From positions 1 to 9,090 of the forward strand of contig JAHFGF010000056.1 in assembly GCA_023247595.1 (NCBI GenBank): DNA of 9,090 bases, written 5' to 3'. Numbering within the stretch: the first letter of the stretch is position 1; the number at the start of each line of letters is the position of its first letter. Shown here piece by piece: positions 1 through 7,623 of the stretch. This DNA is from Candidatus Omnitrophota bacterium. GTDB taxonomy: Bacteria > Omnitrophota > Koll11 > Zapsychrales > Fredricksoniimonadaceae. A model generated the notes under the pieces. It saw only the letters and a list, made by a program, of their open reading frames with translations. It made no database searches and had not been told where the DNA came from. The position numbers and the translations under genes are program-made.

Positions 1-1
1 T

Positions 2-781
2 TTGAGTATGGAGGAAGGAGATTTTCTTTCGGTCATTGGTTTTTCCGGAAGCGGAAAGACGACGCTCATATCGCTTATCAGCGGACTTATTAAACCCGAT
101 GAGGGAGAGATTTTTTTAAATGGCAAACTTATCCATGGGCCCGGCCCTGACCGGGGCGTTGTCTTTCAGAATTACTCATTACTGCCGTGGTTGAGCGTTT
201 ATGACAATGTGGCAATTGCCGTCGATCATTTATTCAAGGAATGGACACCCGAGAGGCGTCGTGAACATATTGAAAAATATATTGAGATGGTAAACCTATC
301 ACATGCCAAGGAAAAAAGGCCCGCCGAATTATCCGGCGGCATGCGCCAGCGCGTGTCTGTGGCCAGGGCTTTGGCCATGAATCCGCAAATGCTTCTTTTG
401 GATGAGCCGTTGAGCGCTCTGGATGCTTTGACCCGCGGAACTCTTCAGATGGAAATTGAAAAAATTTGGGAACGCGACCGCAAGACCGTGATTCTTATCA
501 CCAACGACGTTGACGAGGGATTGCTTTTAGCGGATCGCATCATTGCGCTTAATCCCGGGCCAGGCGCGACATTGGGGCCGGTGTTTGATATCCCGCTCGC
601 GCGTCCGAGAGAAAAGGCCGAGTTAAACAGTAATGCGACCTACAAAGCCTTGCGCAATGAGATCACAAAATATTTGCTCGATGTCGGCGGAAGGCGCAAT
701 AGCCATCAAAGTTCTGAGAAACTTATTCTGCCGCCGTTAGAACCTCTGGATTTGGCTGAAGCGCAATATGTGATGATTTAA
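2..781 (+). CDS. ABC importer ATPase, nitrate/taurine type, 5' truncated
   Basis: This is the ATP-hydrolysing subunit of an ABC importer for nitrate or a similar small anion. The visible part has 259 residues. It shows Walker [10 protein letters not shown] (13-21), the Q-loop in GVVFQ (Gln56), signature LSGGMRQR (110-117), Walker B LLLDEP (131-136) and D-loop SALD (138-141). Walker A normally lies about 35-45 residues from the start but here is at residue 13, so the true start lies off the left edge and the TTG/ATG codons at 2-10 are internal. [11 protein letters not shown] before the Q-loop is typical of the nitrate/taurine/bicarbonate importer group. The switch (H-loop) position reads ITNDVDEG, with Asn168 where His is usual. 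A second ATPase follows 75 bases downstream, so the two probably form a heterodimer. The substrate is inferred from the neighbouring reductase; sulfonate, cyanate or bicarbonate remain possible. Confidence 0.88.
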   Translation: MSMEEGDFLSVIGFSGSGKTTLISLISGLIKPDEGEIFLNGKLIHGPGPDRGVVFQNYSLLPWLSVYDNVAIAVDHLFKEWTPERRREHIEKYIEMVNLSHAKEKRPAELSGGMRQRVSVARALAMNPQMLLLDEPLSALDALTRGTLQMEIEKIWERDRKTVILITNDVDEGLLLADRIIALNPGPGATLGPVFDIPLARPREKAELNSNATYKALRNEITKYLLDVGGRRNSHQSSEKLILPPLEPLDLAEAQYVMI

Positions 782-783
782 CG

Positions 784-827
784 CTGGGGTACAGGGGAGC
801 TGGGGTTCCCAGCATCCGGTATCCCAG
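784..827. repeat. Nested palindromic intergenic repeat
   Basis: Two hairpins are nested just after the first ATPase stop codon. The outer arms CTGGGGTAC (784-792) and GTATCCCAG (819-827) pair at 8 of 9 positions. The inner arms GCTGGG (799-804) and CCCAGC (808-813) pair perfectly around a 3-base loop. No T-tract follows, so it does not look like an intrinsic terminator. It resembles a REP-type palindromic unit built from CTGGGRT-like words. In mRNA it could stabilise the upstream transcript or set the ratio of the two ATPase messages; that role is inference. Confidence 0.6.
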
Positions 828-856
828 TCATTTGTATCGAAATAATCGGGAACTAT

Positions 857-1648
857 ATGAGCACATACCTTGAATTTTCAAATTTGACAAAAATATATCC
901 GACCTCCAAAGGGCCGTTTGTGGTCTTGGATGGGTTTGACCTGAATATCGAAAAGGGTGAATTCGTTGCCATCATCGGTCACTCTGGATGCGGCAAATCA
1001 ACGGCGCTTATGATGGCGGCCGGATTGAATGATGTCACCTCAGGATATATCTCTCTTGCCGGCCGTCTGCTTGTGGCTCCGGGGCCGGATCGCGGGGTTG
1101 TGTTCCAATCTCCGAGCCTGTTCCCGTGGATGACCGCTTTTGAGAATGTCATGATGGGGGTCAGCAAGGTTTATTCTCACGGAACACAACGCCAGCGTGA
1201 GGATATCTGCGCGTATTATTTAAACCGCGTCGGATTAATGGATGCCATGCATAAAAAAGCCTGTGACCTTTCTAACGGAATGAAACAGCGCGTCGGCATC
1301 GCCAGGGCATTTGCTCTTAAACCGAAACTTTTGCTTTTGGATGAACCGTTTGGCATGCTGGATTCTTTGACGCGCGCGGAGCTTCAGGAAGTTCTCATGG
1401 AAATATGGTTCCGCGAAAAAACTACGACCATCCTTGTAACCCACGACGTGGATGAAGCGCTCTTTCTTTCCGACCGTGTGGTCATGATGACCAATGGCCC
1501 GGCCGCCAAAGTGGGTGACATTCTAGACGTTCATTTTCCAAGACCAAGGCATAAAAAAGATGTCATTGAACATCCGGATTATTATGATCTGCGCGGCAGA
1601 TTGATTGGTTTCTTGGAAGGAAATCACATTTCAAAAAAAACGCCCTGA
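857..1648 (+). CDS. nrtD: Nitrate-type ABC transporter ATP-binding protein (NrtD/NasD-like)
   Basis: This is a complete ABC ATPase of 263 residues, a usual length for NrtD/NasD-type subunits. It powers import of nitrate or nitrite through an inner-membrane permease not in this window. Motifs are Walker A GHSGCGKST (41-49), Q-loop Gln84 in GVVFQ, signature LSNGMKQR (138-145), Walker B LLLDEP (159-164), D-loop GMLD (166-169) and switch His196 in LVTHDVDEA. The C-terminal stretch MMTNGPAAKVGDI followed by FPRPR is characteristic of the nitrate-transport ATPase subfamily. The signature carries Asn140 in place of the first Gly of LSGG; from memory this also occurs in nitrate ATPases elsewhere. ATG 857 is preceded only by a weak GGGA (848-851). 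It is paired with the partial ATPase upstream and sits before the porin and reductase genes, which supports the nitrate assignment. Confidence 0.87.
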   Translation: MSTYLEFSNLTKIYPTSKGPFVVLDGFDLNIEKGEFVAIIGHSGCGKSTALMMAAGLNDVTSGYISLAGRLLVAPGPDRGVVFQSPSLFPWMTAFENVMMGVSKVYSHGTQRQREDICAYYLNRVGLMDAMHKKACDLSNGMKQRVGIARAFALKPKLLLLDEPFGMLDSLTRAELQEVLMEIWFREKTTTILVTHDVDEALFLSDRVVMMTNGPAAKVGDILDVHFPRPRHKKDVIEHPDYYDLRGRLIGFLEGNHISKKTP

Positions 1649-1674
1649 TCAAGCGTTAGCAGTAAAGTCGTGAA

Positions 1675-1734
1675 CTACATAGATGTAGCAGGGACCATTG
1701 ACGGTCATTGAGCACATCTGTACGGATCTACATA
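1675..1734. promoter_or_regulatory. Putative regulatory region upstream of the porin gene
   Basis: The 105-base gap between the ATPase and porin genes holds several short symmetric elements. CTACAT-AG-ATGTAG (1675-1688) is a perfect 14-bp dyad whose 2-base loop favours a DNA operator over an RNA hairpin. CTACATA of its left arm recurs at 1728-1734. CATTGA occurs twice, at 1696-1701 and 1706-1711, exactly 10 bp apart. TTGACG (1698-1703) matches a -35 box but has no convincing -10 partner at 16-18 bp. A regulator-binding region for the porin/reductase operon is plausible but not shown by the sequence alone. Confidence 0.3.
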
Positions 1735-1741
1735 TTGGTAT

Positions 1742-1748
1742 AAAGGAG
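1742..1748 (+). promoter_or_regulatory. Ribosome binding site fixing the porin start
   Basis: AAAGGAG lies 5 bases before ATG 1754. The alternative in-frame ATG at 1805 (codon 18) has no comparable site, so the longer signal peptide with N-terminal MTLNYKF is preferred. Confidence 0.8.
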
Positions 1749-1753
1749 AAACC

Positions 1754-3124
1754 ATGACGTTGAACTATAAATTTTCTGTGATCAGACTATCCGGCTTTAG
1801 GATCATGTCGATCCTTTTTCTGGTTTGTGTTTCTTTGTGTTTATTAACCGATCAGGCGCATGCAGGGCCATTAATAAATAAACATCTGCCGGAATATTTG
1901 AAGATGGACGTGGAGTTCCGTTACCGCATGGAATACCGCAGCAATTTCGATTTTAATTCGGCAGCCGACGACAAGGACGCGTTCAATCTTTATAGAACAC
2001 GCATCAATTTGAAATACAATCCCGTTAAACCGTTAGGTTTATTCATTCAAGGTCAGGATTCCCGCATCAGCAATACCGATAACACCAACAAACCCTTGTT
2101 TGAGAATTACATGGATATCCGTCAGCTTTATGTCGATTACGACGACAATGTGGCTTTTGAGCCTTTGCAGATCAATAAAGTATCAGCGCGGGTCGGGCGT
2201 CAGGAATTTTCCTACGGCGCTCAGCGTTTAATCGGCGGTTTTAATTGGTCGAACGTGGCCCAGACATTCGACGGCGGAAAAGCCGGCGTTCATTTTGTGC
2301 CTTACCATATTCAGTTCGATGTTTTTGGCGGCGATAAATCGCCGATCAAAAGTCCCAGAGAAGGGGACGATCTCTTTGACAAATCGGTCAAAGACCGCAT
2401 GATCGGATATTACGCGACGGCAAAAGCCTTCGGCGGTACGTTGATAGACCAATACATGATTCATCGGGCCACGGATAAGAATGTTTCCTTCGGTCCCAGC
2501 GGCAGTGGCGATATCAGTGATTACACCGTCGGCGTGCGCCTGAAGAAAAATTATATCAGCGGCTGGGATTATGAATTGGAAGCGGCCCAGCAATTCGGAG
2601 AATTCAGAGGTAAGGATGTCCAGGCAACCATGGCCGTTGGAATTCTCGGTTATACGTTAAGCCATCCTTGGAAACCGCGCGCGGCATTCGAATTCGATTA
2701 CGGATCTGGCGATACCGACGGATCAGATAACAAAATGACGACCTTTGATAATCTCTATCCGACCAATCATTTATTTTACGGTTATATTGATTTTGCCAGT
2801 TTGCAGAACATCAATAATTATCATTATCAACTGAGCGCCAAACCGACCAAGAAAAGCAGAGTGCAGGTAGGAATGCATCATTTGTTTTTGGATACGTATA
2901 AAGATTCCTATTACACCGTGGCTAGAGCGGTTGCCCGGACGGCGAGCGGACCCGTCAGCACGCACCTTGGTGATGAATTGGATCTGACGTTTGATTATAA
3001 ATTCAACGATATCATTGCAACGCAACTGGGTTATTCGCATTTCATGTCCGGAAAATATCTGAAACAGACCGGAGCCCATGATGATGCGAATTTTGTTTAT
3101 GTTCAGACAGTTTTTTCATTTTGA
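1754..3124 (+). CDS. Alginate-export-family outer-membrane porin
   Basis: The gene encodes a 456-residue outer-membrane beta-barrel. A Sec signal peptide is visible: basic Lys/Arg residues in 1-16, hydrophobic core IMSILFLVCVSLCLL (17-31) and a likely cleavage after AHA (35-37). The mature protein opens with RYRMEYR, then RTRINLKY and FIQGQDSR, which is the start pattern of the Alginate_exp (AlgE-like) family. Alternating aromatic-rich strands continue to the end, and the protein finishes with Phe (VFSF), the usual outer-membrane assembly signal. No alginate synthesis genes are nearby. Its place between a nitrate-type importer and a nitrate-reductase-like enzyme suggests passage of nitrate or another small anion through the outer membrane. 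The family call is firm; the substrate is inference. It may be co-transcribed with the next gene, 51 bases downstream, with no terminator visible between them. Confidence 0.85.
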   Translation: MTLNYKFSVIRLSGFRIMSILFLVCVSLCLLTDQAHAGPLINKHLPEYLKMDVEFRYRMEYRSNFDFNSAADDKDAFNLYRTRINLKYNPVKPLGLFIQGQDSRISNTDNTNKPLFENYMDIRQLYVDYDDNVAFEPLQINKVSARVGRQEFSYGAQRLIGGFNWSNVAQTFDGGKAGVHFVPYHIQFDVFGGDKSPIKSPREGDDLFDKSVKDRMIGYYATAKAFGGTLIDQYMIHRATDKNVSFGPSGSGDISDYTVGVRLKKNYISGWDYELEAAQQFGEFRGKDVQATMAVGILGYTLSHPWKPRAAFEFDYGSGDTDGSDNKMTTFDNLYPTNHLFYGYIDFASLQNINNYHYQLSAKPTKKSRVQVGMHHLFLDTYKDSYYTVARAVARTASGPVSTHLGDELDLTFDYKFNDIIATQLGYSHFMSGKYLKQTGAHDDANFVYVQTVFSF

Positions 3125-3175
3125 AAATAGAGAATAATTCGTTCCTGTGAGTTAAGGCCGAAACGGAAAGTAATC

Positions 3176-4861
3176 ATGTCGGACAATAAAAAATTTGTGG
3201 CGGAAATGTTGGACCGGCAGCATGAGTTGACCGCGGTTGAAGAATTTTCCCTGAAGCATGATTTAAAGCAAATTCCCGAGGGAGCGCGTTATCGTGAATT
3301 GATTCCAAAGAGCGCGCCGGGTCCGGGGCAGCAGTATGCCTTTGATGTTGACTTGGACCGCTGCACCGGCTGTAAGGCCTGTGTCACGGCCTGTCATAAT
3401 GAAAATGGATTGGATGAAGATGAAACTTGGCGTTCGGTCGGCCTTATTCACGGCGGTCCGACTGAAAGTCCGTCGCTGCAGCACATCACCGGCGCCTGCC
3501 ATCACTGCCTGGAACCGGCGTGCGCGTCCGGTTGTCCGGTTGGGGCTTATGAAAAAGATCCGCAGACAGGAATTGTCAGACACCTCGAAGATCAATGCAT
3601 CGGCTGTCAATACTGTATTTTAAAGTGTCCTTATGATGTGCCCAAGTACAGTAAGAAACGCGGGATTGTTCATAAATGCGATATGTGCATCGGCCGGTTA
3701 AAAGTCGGAGAAGCTCCTGCCTGCGTCAAGGCCTGCCCGAATGAGGCAATCCGCATTACCGTTGTTGAAACACAGACGGTGCGCAAGAATCCGGAATTAT
3801 TTGTTGGCAATGTTCCGGACGCGCCGGAGTCCGCCTATACATTTCCCACAACGCGGTATCAGACAAAACGGACATTTCCAGCCGGCATGGTTTCTTCTGA
3901 TTATTATTTGCTCAAGCCGGAACATTCGCATATGCCGTTGGTCATTTTATTGGTGATGACCCAGCTTTCCGTCGGTGTTTTTTTGGCGGAAATCACAATC
4001 AATCAGTATATGAGTGAATCGCTTCGCCAGATTACGGCGCCGTATCATGTCTTGGTCGGGTTTCTGACCGGGCAGTTGGCCCTGGCCGCGAGTATTTTTC
4101 ATTTGGGAAGGCCTTTGTACGCGTTTCGCGCGTTTATTGGTTTTCGTACGTCCTGGATGAGCCGTGAGATTATTTTCTTTGGTCTTTTTGCTTTGCTGTC
4201 GGCGGTTTATGCCCTGAGTTATTGGGTCGCTCCGGTGGGATCGTTTTTTAAGACCATTTCTCTGGGATCGATGAATCTTCAAATGGATTATTTGGGGCTG
4301 AGTGTTTTTGTCAGCGGGCTTATGGGAATCATTTGTTCGGTCATGATCTATAAAGATACCAAACGTCCATTTTGGGATAATTATTTTACAACCGCCAAGT
4401 TTACCTTGACGATGATTATTCTAGGTTTTGCCGGCCATTTTCTAACGGTGACGCTGCTCGCGTGGTGTCATACCGGATTGGCAGTCCGTGATTTGATGGA
4501 CTCATTCGGCAATGTTTTTATTTTAGTGATTATGGTGTCGACGATGCTGAAGCTGCTGGTTGAATTTTTAATTTTTCTGAATTTAAGTTCAAAGCATCTG
4601 ACTTTTTTGAAAAAAACAGCTGTGCTCATGACGGGAATTTTAAGGCCATTTACGCTGTGGCGGTGTTTTGCCGGAATCATGGGCGGCGTGATTCTGCCTT
4701 CATGGCTTTCGTTCTATCAGAATAATCTCCCGGAAGGGGGCATAGTGCTCGTGGTTTTTAGCATATTCGCCTTTTTGTTTGCGGGTGAATTCTTAGAAAG
4801 ATATTTATTTTTCCGCGCGGTCGTCCCTCTGAAGATGCCGTCGGGAAACCTTTCTAAATAA
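3176..4861 (+). CDS. Fused DmsB-DmsC: four-cluster ferredoxin plus quinol-linked membrane anchor
   Basis: This 561-residue protein fuses two subunits that are separate in E. coli DMSO reductase. Residues 55-200 are DmsB-like and carry sixteen Cys in four groups: 63/66/69/73, 108/111/116/120, 141/144/147/151 and 168/171/183/187, enough for four [4Fe-4S] clusters. Residues 250-545 are DmsC-like with about eight membrane helices. The motif HLGRP (309-313) followed by RTSWMSRE (324-331) is diagnostic. His309 and Glu331 are 22 residues apart, the same spacing as the quinol-site residues His65 and Glu87 of E. coli DmsC. No Tat or Sec signal precedes the Fe-S domain, and the charged loops after helices 2, 4, 6 and 8 lie on the same side as it, implying a cytoplasmic Fe-S domain. 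The likely role is to pass quinol electrons to the Mo enzyme encoded 15 bases downstream. A weak GGAAAG precedes ATG 3176. Confidence 0.9.
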   Translation: MSDNKKFVAEMLDRQHELTAVEEFSLKHDLKQIPEGARYRELIPKSAPGPGQQYAFDVDLDRCTGCKACVTACHNENGLDEDETWRSVGLIHGGPTESPSLQHITGACHHCLEPACASGCPVGAYEKDPQTGIVRHLEDQCIGCQYCILKCPYDVPKYSKKRGIVHKCDMCIGRLKVGEAPACVKACPNEAIRITVVETQTVRKNPELFVGNVPDAPESAYTFPTTRYQTKRTFPAGMVSSDYYLLKPEHSHMPLVILLVMTQLSVGVFLAEITINQYMSESLRQITAPYHVLVGFLTGQLALAASIFHLGRPLYAFRAFIGFRTSWMSREIIFFGLFALLSAVYALSYWVAPVGSFFKTISLGSMNLQMDYLGLSVFVSGLMGIICSVMIYKDTKRPFWDNYFTTAKFTLTMIILGFAGHFLTVTLLAWCHTGLAVRDLMDSFGNVFILVIMVSTMLKLLVEFLIFLNLSSKHLTFLKKTAVLMTGILRPFTLWRCFAGIMGGVILPSWLSFYQNNLPEGGIVLVVFSIFAFLFAGEFLERYLFFRAVVPLKMPSGNLSK

Positions 4862-4876
4862 AAAGAAAAATAAAAT

Positions 4877-7084
4877 ATGGGCCGGATTTTAAAAAATATG
4901 AGTCATCTGATTCTTCAAAAGGATGGCCCTCTGTCCGATGAATTGAAATTAGTTGATTCCATCAGCGGATTGGGCCGTCTGCCCAAACGGCTGATTCCTC
5001 AGAAAATAGTTTCCATGGTCTGCGGATATTGTTCAACCGGTTGTTCGTTGAACATTCATATCAAAAATGACCAGGCGGTTAATTTAACGCCGGACGCGGC
5101 TTACCCGGTTAATGAAGGTGAGGCCTGTCCAAAGGGATGGGAGGCCTTAACGCCTTTAAAAGCAGCCGATAGGGCGGCTTTTCCATATCTTCGACGGAAA
5201 GATGGTATTCTGGCGCCGGTTGATTGGGATGCCGCATTAAAGGCCTTTGTCAGTCAATTCAAGAGCATTCAAACAAAATACGGAAATGACAGTGTCGCTT
5301 TCTTGAGCACCGGACAAATCGCGACAGAGGAAATGGCTTTATTGGGAGCGCTGGCTAAATTTGGAATGGGAATGACTCATGGCGACAGCAATACCCGTCA
5401 ATGCATGGCAACCGCGGCCGTGGCGTATAAACAATCCTTTGGTTATGACGCGCCGCCGTATACTTATCAGGATTTTGAAGAATCCGATTGTCTTGTTTTC
5501 GTCGGAGCCAATCCCTGCATTGCTCATCCGATCATGTGGCAAAGGGTATGCCGGAATCCCCATAAGCCGAAAATTATTGTGATTGACCCCCGGAAAACCG
5601 AAACCGCCATGGCGTGCACGCATCATTATGCTTTAGTCCCGAAAAGTGATTTGAGTTTGTTATACGGGCTTGCGAATCTTTTAATTAAAAATAAGTGGAT
5701 TGATTCGTCATACATCAGCCGTCACACGTCCGATTTTGAAGATTTTAAAAGCCACGTGAAGAAATTTGAACTTTCCTGGGTCAGTGAACAAACAGGCATC
5801 TCTCAGGAGGCGATTACAAATTTGGCCCGAATGATTCATGAGGGCAAGAGAGTTTCTTTTTGGTGGACGATGGGAGTGAACCAGGGATATGAAGCGGTTC
5901 GAACCGCGCAGGCCATCATCAATCTTGCCTTGATGACAGGAAATATGGGAAGGCCCGGAACTGGGGCGAATTCCATCACAGGTCAGTGCAACGCGATGGG
6001 GTCCCGGCTGTTTAGCAATACCACTGGACTTTTGGGAGGCAGAGATTTTGAAAACGCGGATGACCGGCGGGATGTCGCGGATATTTTGGGCATTGATGCG
6101 GGGCTTATCCCTGATCAAAAAAGTTTGGCCTATGATGAAATCATCGAACAGGTTGTGCGCGGAAAAATCAAAGGGCTCTGGATTATTGGGACCAATCCGG
6201 TGCATTCATGGATCAATGCCAATGAATTTAAAAAAGTGATTGCCGACAACTTGGAATTTCTTGTTGTGCAGGACATGTATCATACAACCGAAACCGCATT
6301 GATGGCCGACCTGGTTTTGCCGGCAGCCGGCTGGGGGGAAAAGGAAGGCTCGCTCATTAATTCAGAGCGCAGAATAGGTTTGATCAAAAAAGTGTGCCGT
6401 CCTCCGGGCGTGGCCTTGGCTGATTTTTATATCTTTAAACTCATTGCTCAATATTGGGGATGCGCGGATTTATTTAGATTATGGGATTCACCCGAAGCTG
6501 TTTTTCAAATTATGAAAAAATTGTCGAAACAGATGCCGTGTGATATTTCCGGAATTAAAGATTACAAAATGATTGATGCGTGCGGCGGCATTCAATGGCC
6601 TTTACCAGAAGAAACAAAGACATTTGCCCAGGAACGGCGATTATTTGAAGACGGCAGATTTTTTTATAAGGATGGTAAGGCCAAGTTTATTTTTTCGGAC
6701 CTACGCAGTCATCCCGAACCCGTCGACAGTCAATACCCTTTTATTTTGTTGACCGGGCGGGGGACATCGTCCCAATGGCATACGCAGACGCGCACGGGAA
6801 AATCAGCTGTTTTAAGAAAAATGTATCCGCAGCAGGTTTATTTGGAAATAAACCGCGAAGACGCGCGCAAAATGGGAGTGCAGCAGGGACAACGGGTTCG
6901 AGTTTCAACCAAACGCGGCGAAGTTAAAGCGTGCGCGTCCATACTTTCGACAATTCCCAAGGGGCAGATTTTTATGCCGATGCATTATCCTGAAACCAAT
7001 CAATTGACCTTGGGTGTATTTGATCCCCATTCAAGGCAGCCGTCTTATAAAGTTTGCGCGGCCAACGTCGAGGCTTTAAGGTAG
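4877..7084 (+). CDS. nasA: Cytoplasmic molybdopterin nitrate reductase catalytic subunit (NasA/NarB-like)
   Basis: This is a 735-residue bis-MGD molybdoenzyme predicted to reduce nitrate to nitrite. Cys49, Cys52, Cys56 and Cys84 bind the N-terminal [4Fe-4S] cluster. Lys86 in CPKG is the residue usually placed between cluster and pterin. Cys176 in NTRQCMATA is the expected Mo ligand, matching the Cys of NasA/NapA rather than the Sec or Ser of other family members. Residues from about 622 to 728 ([12 protein letters not shown] to the end) form the molybdopterin dinucleotide-binding domain. No Tat signal or hydrophobic leader exists, so it stays in the cytoplasm. Its length is close to cyanobacterial NarB (about 730), and it lacks the extra C-terminal Fe-S domain of Klebsiella NasA. 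The fused DmsBC just upstream is the probable electron donor. A formate dehydrogenase-like role is possible but less likely given the transporter. ATG 4877 follows an A-rich leader with no Shine-Dalgarno; ATG 4898 is an alternative. Confidence 0.85.
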   Translation: MGRILKNMSHLILQKDGPLSDELKLVDSISGLGRLPKRLIPQKIVSMVCGYCSTGCSLNIHIKNDQAVNLTPDAAYPVNEGEACPKGWEALTPLKAADRAAFPYLRRKDGILAPVDWDAALKAFVSQFKSIQTKYGNDSVAFLSTGQIATEEMALLGALAKFGMGMTHGDSNTRQCMATAAVAYKQSFGYDAPPYTYQDFEESDCLVFVGANPCIAHPIMWQRVCRNPHKPKIIVIDPRKTETAMACTHHYALVPKSDLSLLYGLANLLIKNKWIDSSYISRHTSDFEDFKSHVKKFELSWVSEQTGISQEAITNLARMIHEGKRVSFWWTMGVNQGYEAVRTAQAIINLALMTGNMGRPGTGANSITGQCNAMGSRLFSNTTGLLGGRDFENADDRRDVADILGIDAGLIPDQKSLAYDEIIEQVVRGKIKGLWIIGTNPVHSWINANEFKKVIADNLEFLVVQDMYHTTETALMADLVLPAAGWGEKEGSLINSERRIGLIKKVCRPPGVALADFYIFKLIAQYWGCADLFRLWDSPEAVFQIMKKLSKQMPCDISGIKDYKMIDACGGIQWPLPEETKTFAQERRLFEDGRFFYKDGKAKFIFSDLRSHPEPVDSQYPFILLTGRGTSSQWHTQTRTGKSAVLRKMYPQQVYLEINREDARKMGVQQGQRVRVSTKRGEVKACASILSTIPKGQIFMPMHYPETNQLTLGVFDPHSRQPSYKVCAANVEALR

Positions 7085-7087
7085 GAG
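7083..7087 (+). promoter_or_regulatory. Ribosome binding site for the TTG-started MOSC gene
   Basis: AGGAG overlaps the TAG stop of the reductase gene (7082-7084) and sits 5 bases before TTG 7093. It favours this start over the longer in-frame TTG at 7054 inside the reductase gene, and suggests translational coupling. Confidence 0.7.
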
Positions 7088-7092
7088 TATCC

Positions 7093-7554
7093 TTGTATTA
7101 TTTAAAGACTCTGTCACCAGTCATTGTCAACGTTTCGGTTTCAGCCGGCGGAATACCAAAATTCTCAATGGATGAGGCCGCGGTTACTTTTAGCGGTTTG
7201 GCCGGCGATGGTCATCATCATGCTAAACATTGTTCCCCCATGCAGGCCGTGTGTTTGCAGGATGAAGAATTACTTCAAGAAGTCACCCGTGAGGGAATTA
7301 CGCTTGACCATGGCACGATTGGTGAAAATTTGACGGTCAGAGGTCTGGATGTTCAGAATTTACCTTTGGGAGCGCGGTTGGAAATAGAAGGCGGCGTCAT
7401 TTTAGAGCTGACAAAGGTACGAAAGCCTTGTTATGTGTTAGACGCAATTGATCTTCGCTTAAAAGATTGGATTGTCGGGCGTTGCGGGATGTACGCCAAG
7501 GTCATCTCAGAAGGGGTGATCAAAAAAAACGCCAGCATTAAAGTTGTTCATTAA
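7093..7554 (+). CDS. Small MOSC-domain protein
   Basis: This is a single-domain MOSC protein of 153 residues when started at TTG 7093. The N-terminus reads VNVSVSAGGIPK (12-23), the usual opening of small MOSC proteins, and the conserved core GLAGDGHHH (35-43), TIGENLTVRG (75-84), KVRKPC (108-113) and GRCGMYAKV (129-137) follows. Cys113 is the conserved cysteine of the family, thought to carry sulfur or contact the molybdenum cofactor. MOSC proteins are linked to Moco sulfuration, delivery or Mo-dependent reduction. Placement 8 bases after a Mo-enzyme gene suggests a role in cofactor handling for that enzyme; this is inference, and no reaction can be named from sequence. A longer version starting at TTG 7054 would overlap the reductase gene by 31 bases and add 13 residues outside the domain, so it was not chosen. 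Confidence 0.8.
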   Translation: MYYLKTLSPVIVNVSVSAGGIPKFSMDEAAVTFSGLAGDGHHHAKHCSPMQAVCLQDEELLQEVTREGITLDHGTIGENLTVRGLDVQNLPLGARLEIEGGVILELTKVRKPCYVLDAIDLRLKDWIVGRCGMYAKVISEGVIKKNASIKVVH

Positions 7555-7594
7555 GCTGATTCAATAAATACCTCCGGATCCTTTTGAGAATATC

Positions 7595-7623
7595 TTGCCT
7601 TCTCATATTTCCCATAATATAAT
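7595..7623 (+). promoter_or_regulatory. gltA: Sigma70-type promoter for citrate synthase
   Basis: TTGCCT (7595-7600) and a perfect TATAAT (7618-7623) are separated by 17 bases, the optimal spacing. Transcription would start near 7630, about 40 bases before ATG 7670. A 6-bp dyad, TGAGAA (7585-7590) and TTCTCA (7600-7605), overlaps the -35 element and could be an operator; that part is weak. This promoter marks the boundary between the nitrate operon and the citrate synthase unit. Confidence 0.7.

Noticed and set aside
2..10. True start of the first ATPase at TTG 2 or ATG 8
   Set aside because: The N-terminal beta strands that precede Walker A would be missing; the gene is cut by the window edge.
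1698..1703. TTGACG as a -35 box of a porin promoter
   Set aside because: No acceptable -10 hexamer at 16-18 bp; TATAAA at 1739-1744 is too far away and overlaps the ribosome binding site.
2228..2593. Reverse-strand open frame inside the porin gene
   Set aside because: It shows no recognisable family, lies fully inside a well-supported gene and behaves as a frame shadow, as do the other antisense frames in the window.
7054..7092. Longer MOSC protein starting at TTG 7054
   Set aside because: It overlaps the reductase coding region by 31 bases, has no ribosome binding site of note, and adds 13 residues outside the MOSC fold.
7585..7605. TGAGAA/TTCTCA hairpin as terminator of the nitrate operon
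   Set aside because: The stem is only 6 bp and A/T-rich, with no real T-tract, and it overlaps the gltA -35 element.
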